Shown: piece by piece, positions 10,530-20,884 of the stretch
How the letters are laid out: each line of letters starts with the position of its first letter
How positions within the stretch are numbered: the first letter of the stretch is position 1
DNA from: an uncultured bacterium
GTDB lineage: Bacteria; Bacillota; Clostridia; Lachnospirales; Lachnospiraceae
Direction of reading: 5' to 3'
NCBI GenBank assembly: GCA_945949875.1
Contig: CAMFGH010000001.1
Coordinates: forward strand, 1 to 64,000
Length of the DNA: 64,000 nucleotides
The notes under the pieces: generated by a model
Seen by the model: the letters and a program-made list of their open reading frames with translations, nothing else
Database searches by the model: none
What the model was told of the DNA's origin: nothing
Made by a program: the position numbers and the translations under genes

Positions 10530-12470
10530 TTAATAATACGTAAAAATACTGTACAGCGCACAGATATTTGTTGCGATCACTAACCCCATCTGATATTTCA
10601 AGATCAGCTCACTCTTTGCCGGTACCCGTATTTTTTTCAGTCCCATGGCCAAAAGCGGCAGTAGCGGAATCAGATAACGTCCCTGAAATCCCTCGATCAT
10701 GGGGCTTTGGAGTGCTGTCCATTGTACATAAAGGGTCGTCAGTGTGATTCCAAACAGCAGAAAGAACAGGACAATGCTCCAGACTCTATGGCTGGTTTTC
10801 AGGAAGTTTTCTTCCTTTTCATCCAGTATGATCATTTCCATACCCAGAACGATCAGATACAACAGAACAAACAACAGGCTGGTGTATACGTTTAGTACAC
10901 ACATTTTGGCTCCCACCATGGTACCAAGCCAGTCCACCAGCTTATCTCCGCAGGTTCTGGTCACCACCAGCAGGTAAGATATCGGATGGGTCAAAATATA
11001 TTTCACCTGTGCCGGGCTGTCCACGCCTGCACGGAACTCTATCATATATCCAAATGCAATCAGCATCCAGCCCAGATTCAGCACGGTACTTCCCACGCAA
11101 AGTCCGATTTTATACCATTTTCCTTTTTTTCCTTCCCAGAGTTTCTCCGCCGGAATCAAAAGCACCATAAAACATAATGGCAGGTAGACCACCTTACAAA
11201 GTGCTACCAGCGCACAGCTGATTCCCAGAAGCAGCCGCTCCTTTTTCCCAGCCATTCCCTCATTCTTCATGATCTTTAAAATCTGGGCCAACAGGAAAAA
11301 TGCCGCCGCATTGATAAAAGCATCACTGGAAAGAGACACCATCTGCTGTAAATACATGGGCATACAGCATGCCAGCAGCAGAAACCGCTTTCCAAAAGGA
11401 ATCCATTTCACTGCATAATAACATAACAGGCCACATGCCAGGAAATTGAAAAAACGGGCAAGATAAAATACCATTACGGTTCGGCGGGTAAGCAGCCTTC
11501 CCACCAGGCAGCCCAGCGCCTGTGGTAGATAGCTTACCGGTGAATACAGTGCCTGTGTGGGATTGGAGTAAATGGATTTTGCTCTTGGCGCCATTTCCCA
11601 ATCCAGGTTATTCCGTATCATTTCATAATCGATACCCTTCAGGCTCACCATATCTTCCGGAATGAGCCCGGCAGGCAGGGTAGACAGCCCATCTCCCACA
11701 TAGCTTTTAGGAGTTAAAAGATCCCCCTGGGAAATCTCAAAGCTTCTATAATAATGTCCACTTTCATCCGGAACCTGAAGCATCGGAATCGCGATAAAAT
11801 ATCCGGTTCCAATGACTGCCAGAACCAGGAGCAGTACCTTCTCCGGTGCAAGCTTTGTAACAAATATACTGACCAGACAGAACAGAAGCAGAACTGCAAG
11901 CGCCATAAAAATATGCCGGTTCCCCAGTTTTGGGGTACAAAGCGTCATCTTCAGAACCTGATCCTCCTGTATCTTGTCATTGGCAGTAAAGGTTCCGAAA
12001 AGCTCTCCTCCCGGCTGATCCTTAAGGGAAGTACAGACACTGACATGCTTTTCGCTGTCTCCGGTCTCCACAACCATATCCAGAAGGTACGTCTCACCCG
12101 ACACCCCCGTCAGTTTTTCATCCAACAGGAAGATCTCCGGCATATCCGATTGAAATTCTTCGGTTCCCCGATCCCAGCTCTGAATAACCCTCTGATCCTT
12201 TTCATCGATCAGCTGAATGTGCACCTGATCTTTACATATGGTATCCCGGGTATAGAACTGCAGGGAAAAACCTAAAAGCTCGTCCTCTGCCGGTATCAGC
12301 TGCTGCTGATATGTTTTATGGGAATCGGTGGGAAACATTCCATCCAGACTCAGCAGCCGGGTCTGGTTATAACGCTGTGTCTCCAATCCCTTCATATAAT
12401 ATGCTGCAAAAATTACAAGTACAAAAACAAATATATAATATAACCATTTTGGTGCTTTCAAATTTTTCAT
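10530..12470 (-). CDS. DUF2142-family membrane protein
   Basis: Multi-TM protein with the IPMLQVPDESGHYYRSFEISQG motif and C-terminal QGRYLIPLLPLL. Confidence 0.8.
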   Translation of the reverse strand: MKNLKAPKWLYYIFVFVLVIFAAYYMKGLETQRYNQTRLLSLDGMFPTDSHKTYQQQLIPAEDELLGFSLQFYTRDTICKDQVHIQLIDEKDQRVIQSWDRGTEEFQSDMPEIFLLDEKLTGVSGETYLLDMVVETGDSEKHVSVCTSLKDQPGGELFGTFTANDKIQEDQVLKMTLCTPKLGNRHIFMALAVLLLFCLVSIFVTKLAPEKVLLLVLAVIGTGYFIAIPMLQVPDESGHYYRSFEISQGDLLTPKSYVGDGLSTLPAGLIPEDMVSLKGIDYEMIRNNLDWEMAPRAKSIYSNPTQALYSPVSYLPQALGCLVGRLLTRRTVMVFYLARFFNFLACGLLCYYAVKWIPFGKRFLLLACCMPMYLQQMVSLSSDAFINAAAFFLLAQILKIMKNEGMAGKKERLLLGISCALVALCKVVYLPLCFMVLLIPAEKLWEGKKGKWYKIGLCVGSTVLNLGWMLIAFGYMIEFRAGVDSPAQVKYILTHPISYLLVVTRTCGDKLVDWLGTMVGAKMCVLNVYTSLLFVLLYLIVLGMEMIILDEKEENFLKTSHRVWSIVLFFLLFGITLTTLYVQWTALQSPMIEGFQGRYLIPLLPLLAMGLKKIRVPAKSELILKYQMGLVIATNICALYSIFTYY

Positions 12471-12614
12471 GACTAACCTTTTCTACAAAAATTTCCCTTT
12501 TCTTTTCCTTTACATCATATCCTATTTATGATGCATTGTATATCAAAACCCATCGTTTTTTCCCGATGGATCACCTTCTTTTTTCCATTACCATACCTTT
12601 ACTTTCCGGTGCAA

Positions 12615-12655
12615 AACTTTACAAATTCCTTATTTTTCTTTATACTGAGACATTA
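12615..12655 (+). promoter_or_regulatory. Sigma-A-like promoter of the acyltransferase gene
   Basis: TTTACA-17-TATACT upstream of the ATG at 12675. Confidence 0.6.
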
Positions 12656-12674
12656 GAAGGGATTTGAAAAGAAT

Positions 12675-13433
12675 ATGTTACGTTTTTTTTATGTCATTAT
12701 CATAAATCTTTGGAGAGCCGTTTATTTCATTCCCATGATGAGGTATAAAGCGAACCGGCCGGCCAGATACTCTCTGGAAGAGAGATACGCACTGGGCAAA
12801 GAAGTTGTTCATCATATGCAGCGGACCGGAAAGATCCATACCAAAGCCTACGGGCAGGAAAATCTTCCGAAAAAAGGGGGATATGCACTTTTTGCCAACC
12901 ATCAGGGAAAATATGATGCCCTGGGTATCATCGATTCCCACGAAAAGCCTTTAAGCCTGGTTATGGATGAAGCCCGTTCCCACACGATCTTAGTTGCACA
13001 GTTTCTGGATCTGCTGGAAAGCAAACGTCTTGTTCTCGATGATGTCCGCCAGGGTCTTAAGATCATGAAAGAAATCACCCGTGAAATTGCGGAAGACGGA
13101 AAAAGATTTCTGATCTTTCCGGAAGGTGGCTACGAAAAAAATCACAATAAGGTTTGTACCTTTAAGGGTGGTTCCTTTAAATGTGCCATGAAAGCAAAGG
13201 CTCCCATCGTGCCGGTAGCTATCATCGATTCTTACAAAGCCTTTGAAGGAAATAGTTTAAAGCGCATTGATACCCAGGTACACTTTTTAAAGCCTCTGTT
13301 CTTTGAGGATTATAAACATATGAATTCACAGGATGTGGCCACTCTGGTTCAGGAAAGAATCCAGAAAACCATTCTGGACCATTTATCCGGAAAGGATTTA
13401 GCTCTTCTTCAAAGCCAGCTGGCAGAGGTATAA
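12675..13433 (+). CDS. 1-acyl-sn-glycerol-3-phosphate acyltransferase (PlsC-like)
   Basis: ALFANHQGKYDAL (HX4D), FPEGGYEK and PIVPVAIIDSY motifs. Confidence 0.9.
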   Translation: MLRFFYVIIINLWRAVYFIPMMRYKANRPARYSLEERYALGKEVVHHMQRTGKIHTKAYGQENLPKKGGYALFANHQGKYDALGIIDSHEKPLSLVMDEARSHTILVAQFLDLLESKRLVLDDVRQGLKIMKEITREIAEDGKRFLIFPEGGYEKNHNKVCTFKGGSFKCAMKAKAPIVPVAIIDSYKAFEGNSLKRIDTQVHFLKPLFFEDYKHMNSQDVATLVQERIQKTILDHLSGKDLALLQSQLAEV

Positions 13434-13469
13434 TATAATCTGCATGATAATATTTGGTACAAAATAAGG

Positions 13470-13520
13470 ATGCTTTTCCATCGGGTTAAGTTTGAACCCT
13501 GATAGAAGCATCCTTTTTAT
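13470..13520. terminator. Bidirectional intrinsic terminator between convergent genes
   Basis: AAGGATGCTT...AAGCATCCTTTTT hairpin. Confidence 0.8.
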
Positions 13521-13557
13521 TATCTTTTCACACCATATTATCTTATTATATTCGAAT

Positions 13558-14223
13558 CTATAAGACTTCATCCAGCACCTGATAAAGAAGTTCTATGGCT
13601 TCTGTTCCCAGTGTTTTATCTCTTCTTTCCAGCGCCTGGAAGATCATATTGTGGCAGATATTGATCTGCCTTTTCTCCTTTTCCTTTAAAGTCTCCAGTT
13701 TTTCACAGATCAGCGCATCACTATTTTCCGACACCGCCTGATTTATTTTATTTTCCAGAGAGCTTCCTCCCCATTGAAAAATAGAATGATGAAAGCTTTT
13801 AATTGCCTCCAGGGATTCCGGAATATAGAAGATATTCATCTGCTCCAGCAGCGCCTTCATTTGATCCAGATCGATTTCAATCTGACGGTCCATAATCTGC
13901 GAAAAGGCATCTTTCTCCATGATCGCTCTGATATGATTGGCCTCTTTTCTCGAAACCATACCCATCTGAATGTCCATGTGAAGTAATCTGGCATAGCCTT
14001 TTTCTGACATGCCGGTCAAAAAATTGCCGGAACCTCTTACACATTCTATGATTCCCATATCATCCAGAATGCAAAAGGCTTCTCTGACAGAAGCCCGGCT
14101 CACATGCAATGCACCTGCAATTTCTCTCTCCGTAGGCAGACGCTTCCCCACCGTTATGCTTCCGTTTTTTATTCCTTCTTCTATATAGGCAAGCACCTGT
14201 CTATAAACTTTGTTTTCTTCCAT
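13558..14223 (-). CDS. GntR/FadR-family transcriptional regulator
   Basis: N-terminal wHTH (ITVGKRLPTEREIAGALHVSRASVREAFCILDDMGIIECVRGSGNFL) and FCD-like helical domain. Confidence 0.9.
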   Translation of the reverse strand: MEENKVYRQVLAYIEEGIKNGSITVGKRLPTEREIAGALHVSRASVREAFCILDDMGIIECVRGSGNFLTGMSEKGYARLLHMDIQMGMVSRKEANHIRAIMEKDAFSQIMDRQIEIDLDQMKALLEQMNIFYIPESLEAIKSFHHSIFQWGGSSLENKINQAVSENSDALICEKLETLKEKEKRQINICHNMIFQALERRDKTLGTEAIELLYQVLDEVL

Positions 14224-16148
14224 TAGGTTCTCCCGGTATAAAGCTGATAGTATTTCCCTTTTTCTTCAAGGAGCTGCTTATGTGTCCCTCTTTCTATAAT
14301 ACTACCGTTTTCCAGTACCATAATGCAATCACTATTCTTTACTGTACTGAGACGATGGGCTATGACAAATGTGGTTCGTCCTTTCATCAGAGAGTCCATT
14401 CCCTGTTGTACCAGCATTTCTGTTCTGGTATCAATGCTGGAGGTTGCCTCATCCAGAATCAGTACAGGTGGGTCCGCCACTGCTGCTCTGGCAATGGCCA
14501 AGAGCTGTCTTTGTCCCTGGGAAAGATTCGCTCCATCTCCTGTCAGCATGGTCTCATATCCTTCCGGCAGTCTTGTGATAAATCCATGGGCATTGGCCAG
14601 CTTTGCTGCCGCAATACATTCCTCATCCGTGGCGTCCAGTTTTCCATACCGAATGTTTTCCATAACCGTTCCGGTAAATAAATGAGTATCCTGCAACACA
14701 ATTCCAAGAGATCTTCTGAGGTCTGCTTTTTTAATCTTATTGATATTGATTCCATCATAGCGGATTTTTCCATCCTGAATATCATAAAATCGATTGATCA
14801 GATTGGTAATGGTGGTCTTACCGGCGCCGGTACTTCCTACAAAAGCAATCTTCTGTCCCGGTGTAGCAAACATTTTCACATTGTGAAGTACAATCTTTTC
14901 ATCTGTATATCCAAAATCTACATCATCGAATACCACATCTCCGGTCAGCTCTGTATAGCTGACACTGCCATCTGCCTGATGGGGATGTTTCCAGGCCCAC
15001 ATTCCGGTTCGCTCTTTACACTCTATAATATTGCCATTCTCATCTTTTTTTGCATGGACCAGTGTAACATATCCTTCATCCACTTCCGGTTCTTCATCCA
15101 TCAGCTTGAACACACGGTCAGCGCCGGCAAGTGCCATAATCACCGAATTCAGCTGCTGACTCACCTGCGCTATGGGCATATTAAAGTTTTTGCTTAAGGT
15201 GAGAAAAGATACCAAAACACCAATGGTAATACCACCAAAGCCTTTGATGGCAAAAAGAGCTCCTATAATGGCACATATGACATAACTGATGTTTCCCATC
15301 TGTCCGGTAAGAGGCATTAAAATATTGGCAAATTTATTGGCATTATTTGCACTGTCCCTGAGCTGTTCATTCAGTTCTTTAAATCCCTGCAGACTTGCTT
15401 CTTCGTGACAGAACACCTTAACTACTTTCTGCCCACTCATCATTTCCTCGATATATCCGTTTACTGCACCCAAATCCTGCTGTTGTTTCATAAAATAGCT
15501 GCCGGACTTTTTGACCACTTTCCCTGATATGAGCAAAATTAATCCCACCATCAGAAGGGAAAGGACAGTCAGCGGAACGCTTAAGTATATCATACTGATA
15601 AGCACAGTTATCAGGGTAAATACACTGTTTAGAACCTGTGTCATACTGGTACCAATCATTTGACGGAGTGTATCCACATCATTGGTATATACTGACATAA
15701 TATCGCCATGAGCATGAGTATCAAAATATTTAATAGGCAAAGACTCCATGTGGGTAAATAACCTGACACGAATGTCATGCATGGTACCCTGGCTGACTCT
15801 TACCATAATCTGGCTTTGGACAAAAGAGCATAGTACCCCGAAAGCGTAAATTGCTGCCATACAGAAGAGCGCTGATTTCAGTGGTCCGAAATCCGGATTT
15901 TTCACTCCGATCAGGGGCGTAATATAATCATCTATGAGACTCTGAATAAACAGGGTCCCCAGCGAAGAGGCAACTGCTGCTCCGAGAATACATAAGATCA
16001 CAATAACCACAGCCACTCCATATCGTTTCATAATGATCGAGGCCAGTCTTTTAAAAATTTCTCTTTGATTTTCTATCTTCGGTCTTGGGCCCTGCATATT
16101 ATTGTGGGGGCCAGGACCTTTCACTACCCTTACCTTTTCAGAAGCCAT
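14223..16148 (-). CDS. ABC transporter permease/ATP-binding protein (exporter half-transporter)
   Basis: Walker A GSTGAGKTT, signature LSQGQRQ, Walker B VLILDEATSSID; start at MASEKVRVVKG after GGAGGTGG. Confidence 0.95.
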   Translation of the reverse strand: MASEKVRVVKGPGPHNNMQGPRPKIENQREIFKRLASIIMKRYGVAVVIVILCILGAAVASSLGTLFIQSLIDDYITPLIGVKNPDFGPLKSALFCMAAIYAFGVLCSFVQSQIMVRVSQGTMHDIRVRLFTHMESLPIKYFDTHAHGDIMSVYTNDVDTLRQMIGTSMTQVLNSVFTLITVLISMIYLSVPLTVLSLLMVGLILLISGKVVKKSGSYFMKQQQDLGAVNGYIEEMMSGQKVVKVFCHEEASLQGFKELNEQLRDSANNANKFANILMPLTGQMGNISYVICAIIGALFAIKGFGGITIGVLVSFLTLSKNFNMPIAQVSQQLNSVIMALAGADRVFKLMDEEPEVDEGYVTLVHAKKDENGNIIECKERTGMWAWKHPHQADGSVSYTELTGDVVFDDVDFGYTDEKIVLHNVKMFATPGQKIAFVGSTGAGKTTITNLINRFYDIQDGKIRYDGININKIKKADLRRSLGIVLQDTHLFTGTVMENIRYGKLDATDEECIAAAKLANAHGFITRLPEGYETMLTGDGANLSQGQRQLLAIARAAVADPPVLILDEATSSIDTRTEMLVQQGMDSLMKGRTTFVIAHRLSTVKNSDCIMVLENGSIIERGTHKQLLEEKGKYYQLYTGRT

Positions 16149-17898
16149 CCGTTCCACCTCCTTTTTGATCAAAGTCTCCTCCACCCTGCATCTGTCCTTC
16201 ATATACTTCCTGATAAATATGGTTATTTTGAAGCAGGTTTTCGTGCGTATCAAAACCACTTATTTTACCATTGTCGAGAACAATGATTCGATCTGCATCC
16301 TGCACACTGGAGATACGTTGCGAAATAATAAATTTGGTGGTACCCGGTATTTCTTCCCGGAATGCTTTTCGGATTTTTGCATCGGTAGCAGTGTCCACTG
16401 CAGAAGTGGAATCATCTAAGATCAAAATCTTCGGTTTTTTCAGAAGTGCTCTTGCTATACAGAGTCTTTGTTTTTGTCCACCGGATACATTGGTGCCTCC
16501 CTGTTCGATATAGGTCTCATATCCTTCCGGGAATCCTTTTATAAATTCATCTGCACAGGCCAGCTCACAGGCACGTCTGCACTCTTCTTCTGTGGCATCC
16601 GGATCCCCCCACCGCAGGTTTTCTAAAATCGTTCCGGAGAACAGGACATTTTTCTGAAGGACAACGGACACCTCATTTCGCAGTGTCTCCAGGTCATACC
16701 GACGGACATCCTTTCCACCTACTTTCACACAGCCTTCTGTAACATCATACAAACGGCTGATCAGGTTTACCAGGCTGGACTTTGAGGAACCTGTTCCACC
16801 GATAATTCCAATGGTTTCCCCTGCATTTATGTGCAGATTAATATCCTCTAATACCGCCTGGCCGGAGCCTTTCCGGTAAGCAAAACTTACATGTTCAAAA
16901 TCCACACTTCCATCCGGTACTTCAAAATCTGCATGTTCCGGACTTACCAGATCCGGTTTTTCATTGATGACTTCACTGATACGTCGTATGCTGGCCACAG
17001 ACATGGTGAGCATAACAAATATCATGGAAAGCATCATTAAGCTCATCAGAATATTCATAACATAAGAAAACAGGCTTGTAAGTTCACCGGTGGTCAGATC
17101 CCCTGCTGAGATCATACTCGCCGCGAACCAGGAAAGAGCAAGCATACATCCATAAACTGCTGCATTCATAACCGGCGCATTGATAGATACTATCCTTTCT
17201 GCACGTACAAACATTTTATAGATATTACCTGCTGCTTTTGTAAATTTGGTATTTTCATAATCCTCCCGGACAAAAGCTTTTACTACACGAATTGCTGATA
17301 CATTTTCCTGGACACTGGCATTTAAATCATCATATTTTTCAAAAACTGCCCGGAATCTTCCCATGGCAAGATAAATGATAATTCCCAAAATAATAACCAT
17401 GGCACCCACTGCAACAAGAAATATCATACTCAGCTTCGGACTGATTATCACGGTCATAATCATTGCAAAAATCAAAGTACATGGTGCACGAAAGCAGATC
17501 CGGATTACCATCTGATAAGCGTTCTGCAGGTTTGTCACATCGGTTGTCAGTCTGGTTACCAGACTTGCCGTACTGAACTTGTCGATATTAGAGAATGAAA
17601 ATTTCTGAATATTTGCATACATAGCCTCTCTGACATTACACGCCACTCCGGAAGATGCATAAGCAGCATATTTCCCGGCAAGTACACCAAACAAAAGACC
17701 CAGAACTGCCAGAATAACCATGCACCCACCATACAAAGCAATATTCTGAGCATTCTTCATCTGAATCCCCCGGTCTATCAGAAGCGCCATGGTCCTTGGA
17801 ATCAATATATCTACAACGACTTCCAGAACCATAAACATGGGGGTCAGAATGGACGCTCTTTTATACTGTTTTACCTGCGCCAGAATTGTTTTTATCAT
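16138..17898 (-). CDS. ABC transporter permease/ATP-binding protein (exporter half-transporter)
   Basis: Walker A GGTGSSKSS, signature VSGGQKQR, Walker B ILILDDSTSAVD; overlaps the next gene by about 11 nt. Confidence 0.95.
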   Translation of the reverse strand: MIKTILAQVKQYKRASILTPMFMVLEVVVDILIPRTMALLIDRGIQMKNAQNIALYGGCMVILAVLGLLFGVLAGKYAAYASSGVACNVREAMYANIQKFSFSNIDKFSTASLVTRLTTDVTNLQNAYQMVIRICFRAPCTLIFAMIMTVIISPKLSMIFLVAVGAMVIILGIIIYLAMGRFRAVFEKYDDLNASVQENVSAIRVVKAFVREDYENTKFTKAAGNIYKMFVRAERIVSINAPVMNAAVYGCMLALSWFAASMISAGDLTTGELTSLFSYVMNILMSLMMLSMIFVMLTMSVASIRRISEVINEKPDLVSPEHADFEVPDGSVDFEHVSFAYRKGSGQAVLEDINLHINAGETIGIIGGTGSSKSSLVNLISRLYDVTEGCVKVGGKDVRRYDLETLRNEVSVVLQKNVLFSGTILENLRWGDPDATEEECRRACELACADEFIKGFPEGYETYIEQGGTNVSGGQKQRLCIARALLKKPKILILDDSTSAVDTATDAKIRKAFREEIPGTTKFIISQRISSVQDADRIIVLDNGKISGFDTHENLLQNNHIYQEVYEGQMQGGGDFDQKGGGTDGF

Positions 17899-17911
17899 AC
17901 AAAACCTCCTA

Positions 17912-18355
17912 CTATTCCATCACTTCAAGCTGACTTCTTATTTTATGACTTAACCTGATAAATTGTTCTTTTTCCTGAGTTGTCAATGCATTCTGCATTT
18001 TCTTTTCGGTTTCATGAATCGCTTCACCGATTATCTGATGAAGCCTCTCCCCTTTTTCCGTTAGCCCCAGTTTCTTCAATCGGGCATCTGAAGGCACCTG
18101 CCTTCTGGTAATATATCCCTGTTCCTCCAGATATTTAACCATATTTGTGATAGTAGAACGATTCATGTGAAATACCTTTTCAATATCCTTTTGGTAAATA
18201 TCCCGCTCCCTATTATCATATATATAATGAATAATAAAGCTGTGCATCATGGTAATCTCGTCTATCCCTTTCTTTTTTACCATGACATTAATTCTTCTTT
18301 TCAAAAGGTTATCCATTCTTTTGATTTCAAACCCCACTGCTTCCATATCGTTCAT
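17912..18355 (-). CDS. MarR-family transcriptional regulator
   Basis: wHTH VFHMNRSTITNMVKYLEEQGYITRRQVPSDARLKKLGLTEKG. Confidence 0.93.
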   Translation of the reverse strand: MNDMEAVGFEIKRMDNLLKRRINVMVKKKGIDEITMMHSFIIHYIYDNRERDIYQKDIEKVFHMNRSTITNMVKYLEEQGYITRRQVPSDARLKKLGLTEKGERLHQIIGEAIHETEKKMQNALTTQEKEQFIRLSHKIRSQLEVME

Positions 18356-18447
18356 TCTTCCGCCCTCTGACAGTTCCTTTTTAGAATGTTCATTTTTGAA
18401 CTATTCAGTTATTATATTTTACATACATAACATCATCCGTCAATAAA

Positions 18448-18498
18448 AAAACTATGAAATCTTTGTGAACTATCATCCAAAAATTTCATAGTTTTTAA
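18448..18498 (-). terminator. Intrinsic terminator after the aminopeptidase-side operon
   Basis: AAAACTATGAAAT...ATTTCATAGTTTTTTTATTG on the minus strand. Confidence 0.75.
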
Positions 18499-18511
18499 TC
18501 AAGAAAGTCTT

Positions 18512-19837
18512 TTAGTTATAAAACACTTTCATAAGCTTCATCATATATCCAAAATCCTTTTCTCCTGCTGTCTCATATGCAGAATGCATCGCCAGCTGGG
18601 CATTTCCAATATCTGCCGCCGGAATGGACAAATGTCTGATAGCAATGTTCCCCAGGGTGCTTCCCCCTGTGATATCCGAATGATTGGAATAGGTCTGATA
18701 AGGAATCTGATTTCTTTCGCAAAGCTCTTTCACATAGGCAGCACTTGCTCCATCTGTGGTGTATCTCTGATTTGCCTGGAATTTCAGTACAACACCACCA
18801 TTTAGTACCGGTTTATTGGTGGGATCTGCTTTCTCCGGATGATTCGGATGTACTCCATGGGCATTATCTGCAGAAAGCATAAAGCTTCCGGCTAATTTTT
18901 GTCTGTAAATGCTTTCTGATAAGTTCATGCTCTCCTTTATCCGAATCAGTACATCAGCCAGAAATGTGGAATCTGCTCCCTGCATGGTACTGCTTCCCAC
19001 TTCCTCATTGTCAAAGACAGCCATCACTGGACAATACGCCCCGGAAGAACCTGCTCCGCACTCTCTTTCTTCCACTGCTTCCTTCTCTCCCTGTACCTCT
19101 GTCATCGCTCTCAGAGATGCATAAACACATTGCAGATCATCCAGACGGGGAGCAGCAATAAATTCCTCTTCTGCACCAAACGTCTTTGCCTTATCACGGT
19201 TATACAAAAACAGGTCCATGCTTATGATGTCATCCGGTTTGATTTCTTTTGCCATCTGTTTCTTTAATTCATCTGCTACGATTTGCTTCACATTCTGTTT
19301 GGAAAGTTCTTTAGAAAGAAGTGGACACATATCCTTTTGAACAGAATATTCCACCCCTTTATTCATATCCCGGTTCATATGAATAGCCAGATTGGGAATC
19401 AGTAGCAAATCTCTCTTTACATCCACAAATAGTTTCCGGATCTTCTGTCCGTCCCTCACAAACACTCTTCCGGCAACGGAAAGACATCTGTCCATCCACG
19501 TAGATAGTATCATTCCACCATACTTTTCCACATTCAGTTTCACATATCCTTCTGCCTTCATTTCCGGATTTTCTTTGATCTTGAAGGAAGGGGCATCGCA
19601 GTGGGATGCGATGATATGAAATCCTTTAAAATTCTTCTCCGGCATAACAAACGCTATGACCGAGGTGTCATTTCTCACCACATAATACTTTTTTCCCGAC
19701 TCCAGATTCCATTCATCCTGCTCCAAAAGCTCCCTGTATCCGCTTCTGTCCAATTCTTTTTTCACATTACAGATTGCCAGATAGGCGCAGGGACTGTTCT
19801 CGATGAATTGAAATAGTTTTTGTGTTTCCTCCCGCAT
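18512..19837 (-). CDS. M18 family aminopeptidase
   Basis: ASHCDAPSFKIKENP, DNEEVGS, SADNAHGVHPNHPEKADP, GGSTLGNI motifs. Confidence 0.95.
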   Translation of the reverse strand: MREETQKLFQFIENSPCAYLAICNVKKELDRSGYRELLEQDEWNLESGKKYYVVRNDTSVIAFVMPEKNFKGFHIIASHCDAPSFKIKENPEMKAEGYVKLNVEKYGGMILSTWMDRCLSVAGRVFVRDGQKIRKLFVDVKRDLLLIPNLAIHMNRDMNKGVEYSVQKDMCPLLSKELSKQNVKQIVADELKKQMAKEIKPDDIISMDLFLYNRDKAKTFGAEEEFIAAPRLDDLQCVYASLRAMTEVQGEKEAVEERECGAGSSGAYCPVMAVFDNEEVGSSTMQGADSTFLADVLIRIKESMNLSESIYRQKLAGSFMLSADNAHGVHPNHPEKADPTNKPVLNGGVVLKFQANQRYTTDGASAAYVKELCERNQIPYQTYSNHSDITGGSTLGNIAIRHLSIPAADIGNAQLAMHSAYETAGEKDFGYMMKLMKVFYN

Positions 19838-19854
19838 ACTATCAATATCCTTTC

Positions 19855-20853
19855 TTAGAAGGGCAGAAAAGCCGCTACAACGGGAATCGTAATAACAGCT
19901 AACAAAGTAGAAATAATGCTGCCCTTGGTACTTTCGATTTCATCTGCACCATATTCCTTTGCCATCATAACTACAATAGAACCCACCGGCATAGCCAGCA
20001 TCAGTAAAAAGACGCCTTTTGTAATAGCTTCCCACTGACTGACTCCCGGAATGACCCGTAAAAGAAGGGCCATTACAATCGGTACCACAAGCAGTTTTAT
20101 GGCAGCAAACAGGTAAAATTTTACGTCTATAAAAAATTCCCTTTTCCCGCCCTGGGCCAGCGAAGCACCAATGAGCATCATGGAAAAAGGCACCACAGAA
20201 TTACCCATATAACCAAAAAAGGTACAAACACTGTCTGGCAGCTGTATGCCTGCTGCGAAAATAACAATTGCCACCACACAGGCTACAATTCCCGGATTGA
20301 TCAGCTGCCTCCAAAAACCTGCTTTCTTTTCTGCCGGATGATGATCAGGTTCTTTCAAAGCGCCGGATGTATGGGTATTGTACTCTGCATCTCCATTTGC
20401 CGAAGAGGCAAGCAGTATGCCATAGGAATACAAAAGCGCATTATACCCCAGCGTATAAAAAGCAATCAGAATAATGGACTCTTGTCCATAAATGCTGGTG
20501 ATTACAGGAATCCCCATAAATCCAACATTGGAAAAAATAAACATTAGACGATATACATTCTCATGTTTTTTCTGAAATCTTAAGATCTTTACAATCGGTA
20601 AGCTAAGCAGAACAAGGATGGTGAAATACACAACCACCAAAATCAGGTTGTGCATTACCATCTGACCGTTTAACGTGTTATTTTTCCCCAATACCCCATT
20701 GATCAAAATGCAGGGATTCAAAATATTGATGACGATTTTGGAAAGTTTCCCATACGAATGGTCATCGATCCAATTCCCTCTATAGGCAAAAAATCCCACC
20801 ATAATCATCACCAGCAGCACAAGCATCTGCTGAATTACCACGAAAATGTTCAT
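19855..20853 (-). CDS. AEC-family transporter (auxin efflux carrier-like permease)
   Basis: GYNALLYSYGI, MLIGASLAQ and MLAMPVGSIVVMMAKEYGAD typical of AEC permeases. Confidence 0.9.
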   Translation of the reverse strand: MNIFVVIQQMLVLLVMIMVGFFAYRGNWIDDHSYGKLSKIVINILNPCILINGVLGKNNTLNGQMVMHNLILVVVYFTILVLLSLPIVKILRFQKKHENVYRLMFIFSNVGFMGIPVITSIYGQESIILIAFYTLGYNALLYSYGILLASSANGDAEYNTHTSGALKEPDHHPAEKKAGFWRQLINPGIVACVVAIVIFAAGIQLPDSVCTFFGYMGNSVVPFSMMLIGASLAQGGKREFFIDVKFYLFAAIKLLVVPIVMALLLRVIPGVSQWEAITKGVFLLMLAMPVGSIVVMMAKEYGADEIESTKGSIISTLLAVITIPVVAAFLPF

Positions 20854-20884
20854 CCATATCTCCCACTTATTTCATATCGTTTTT

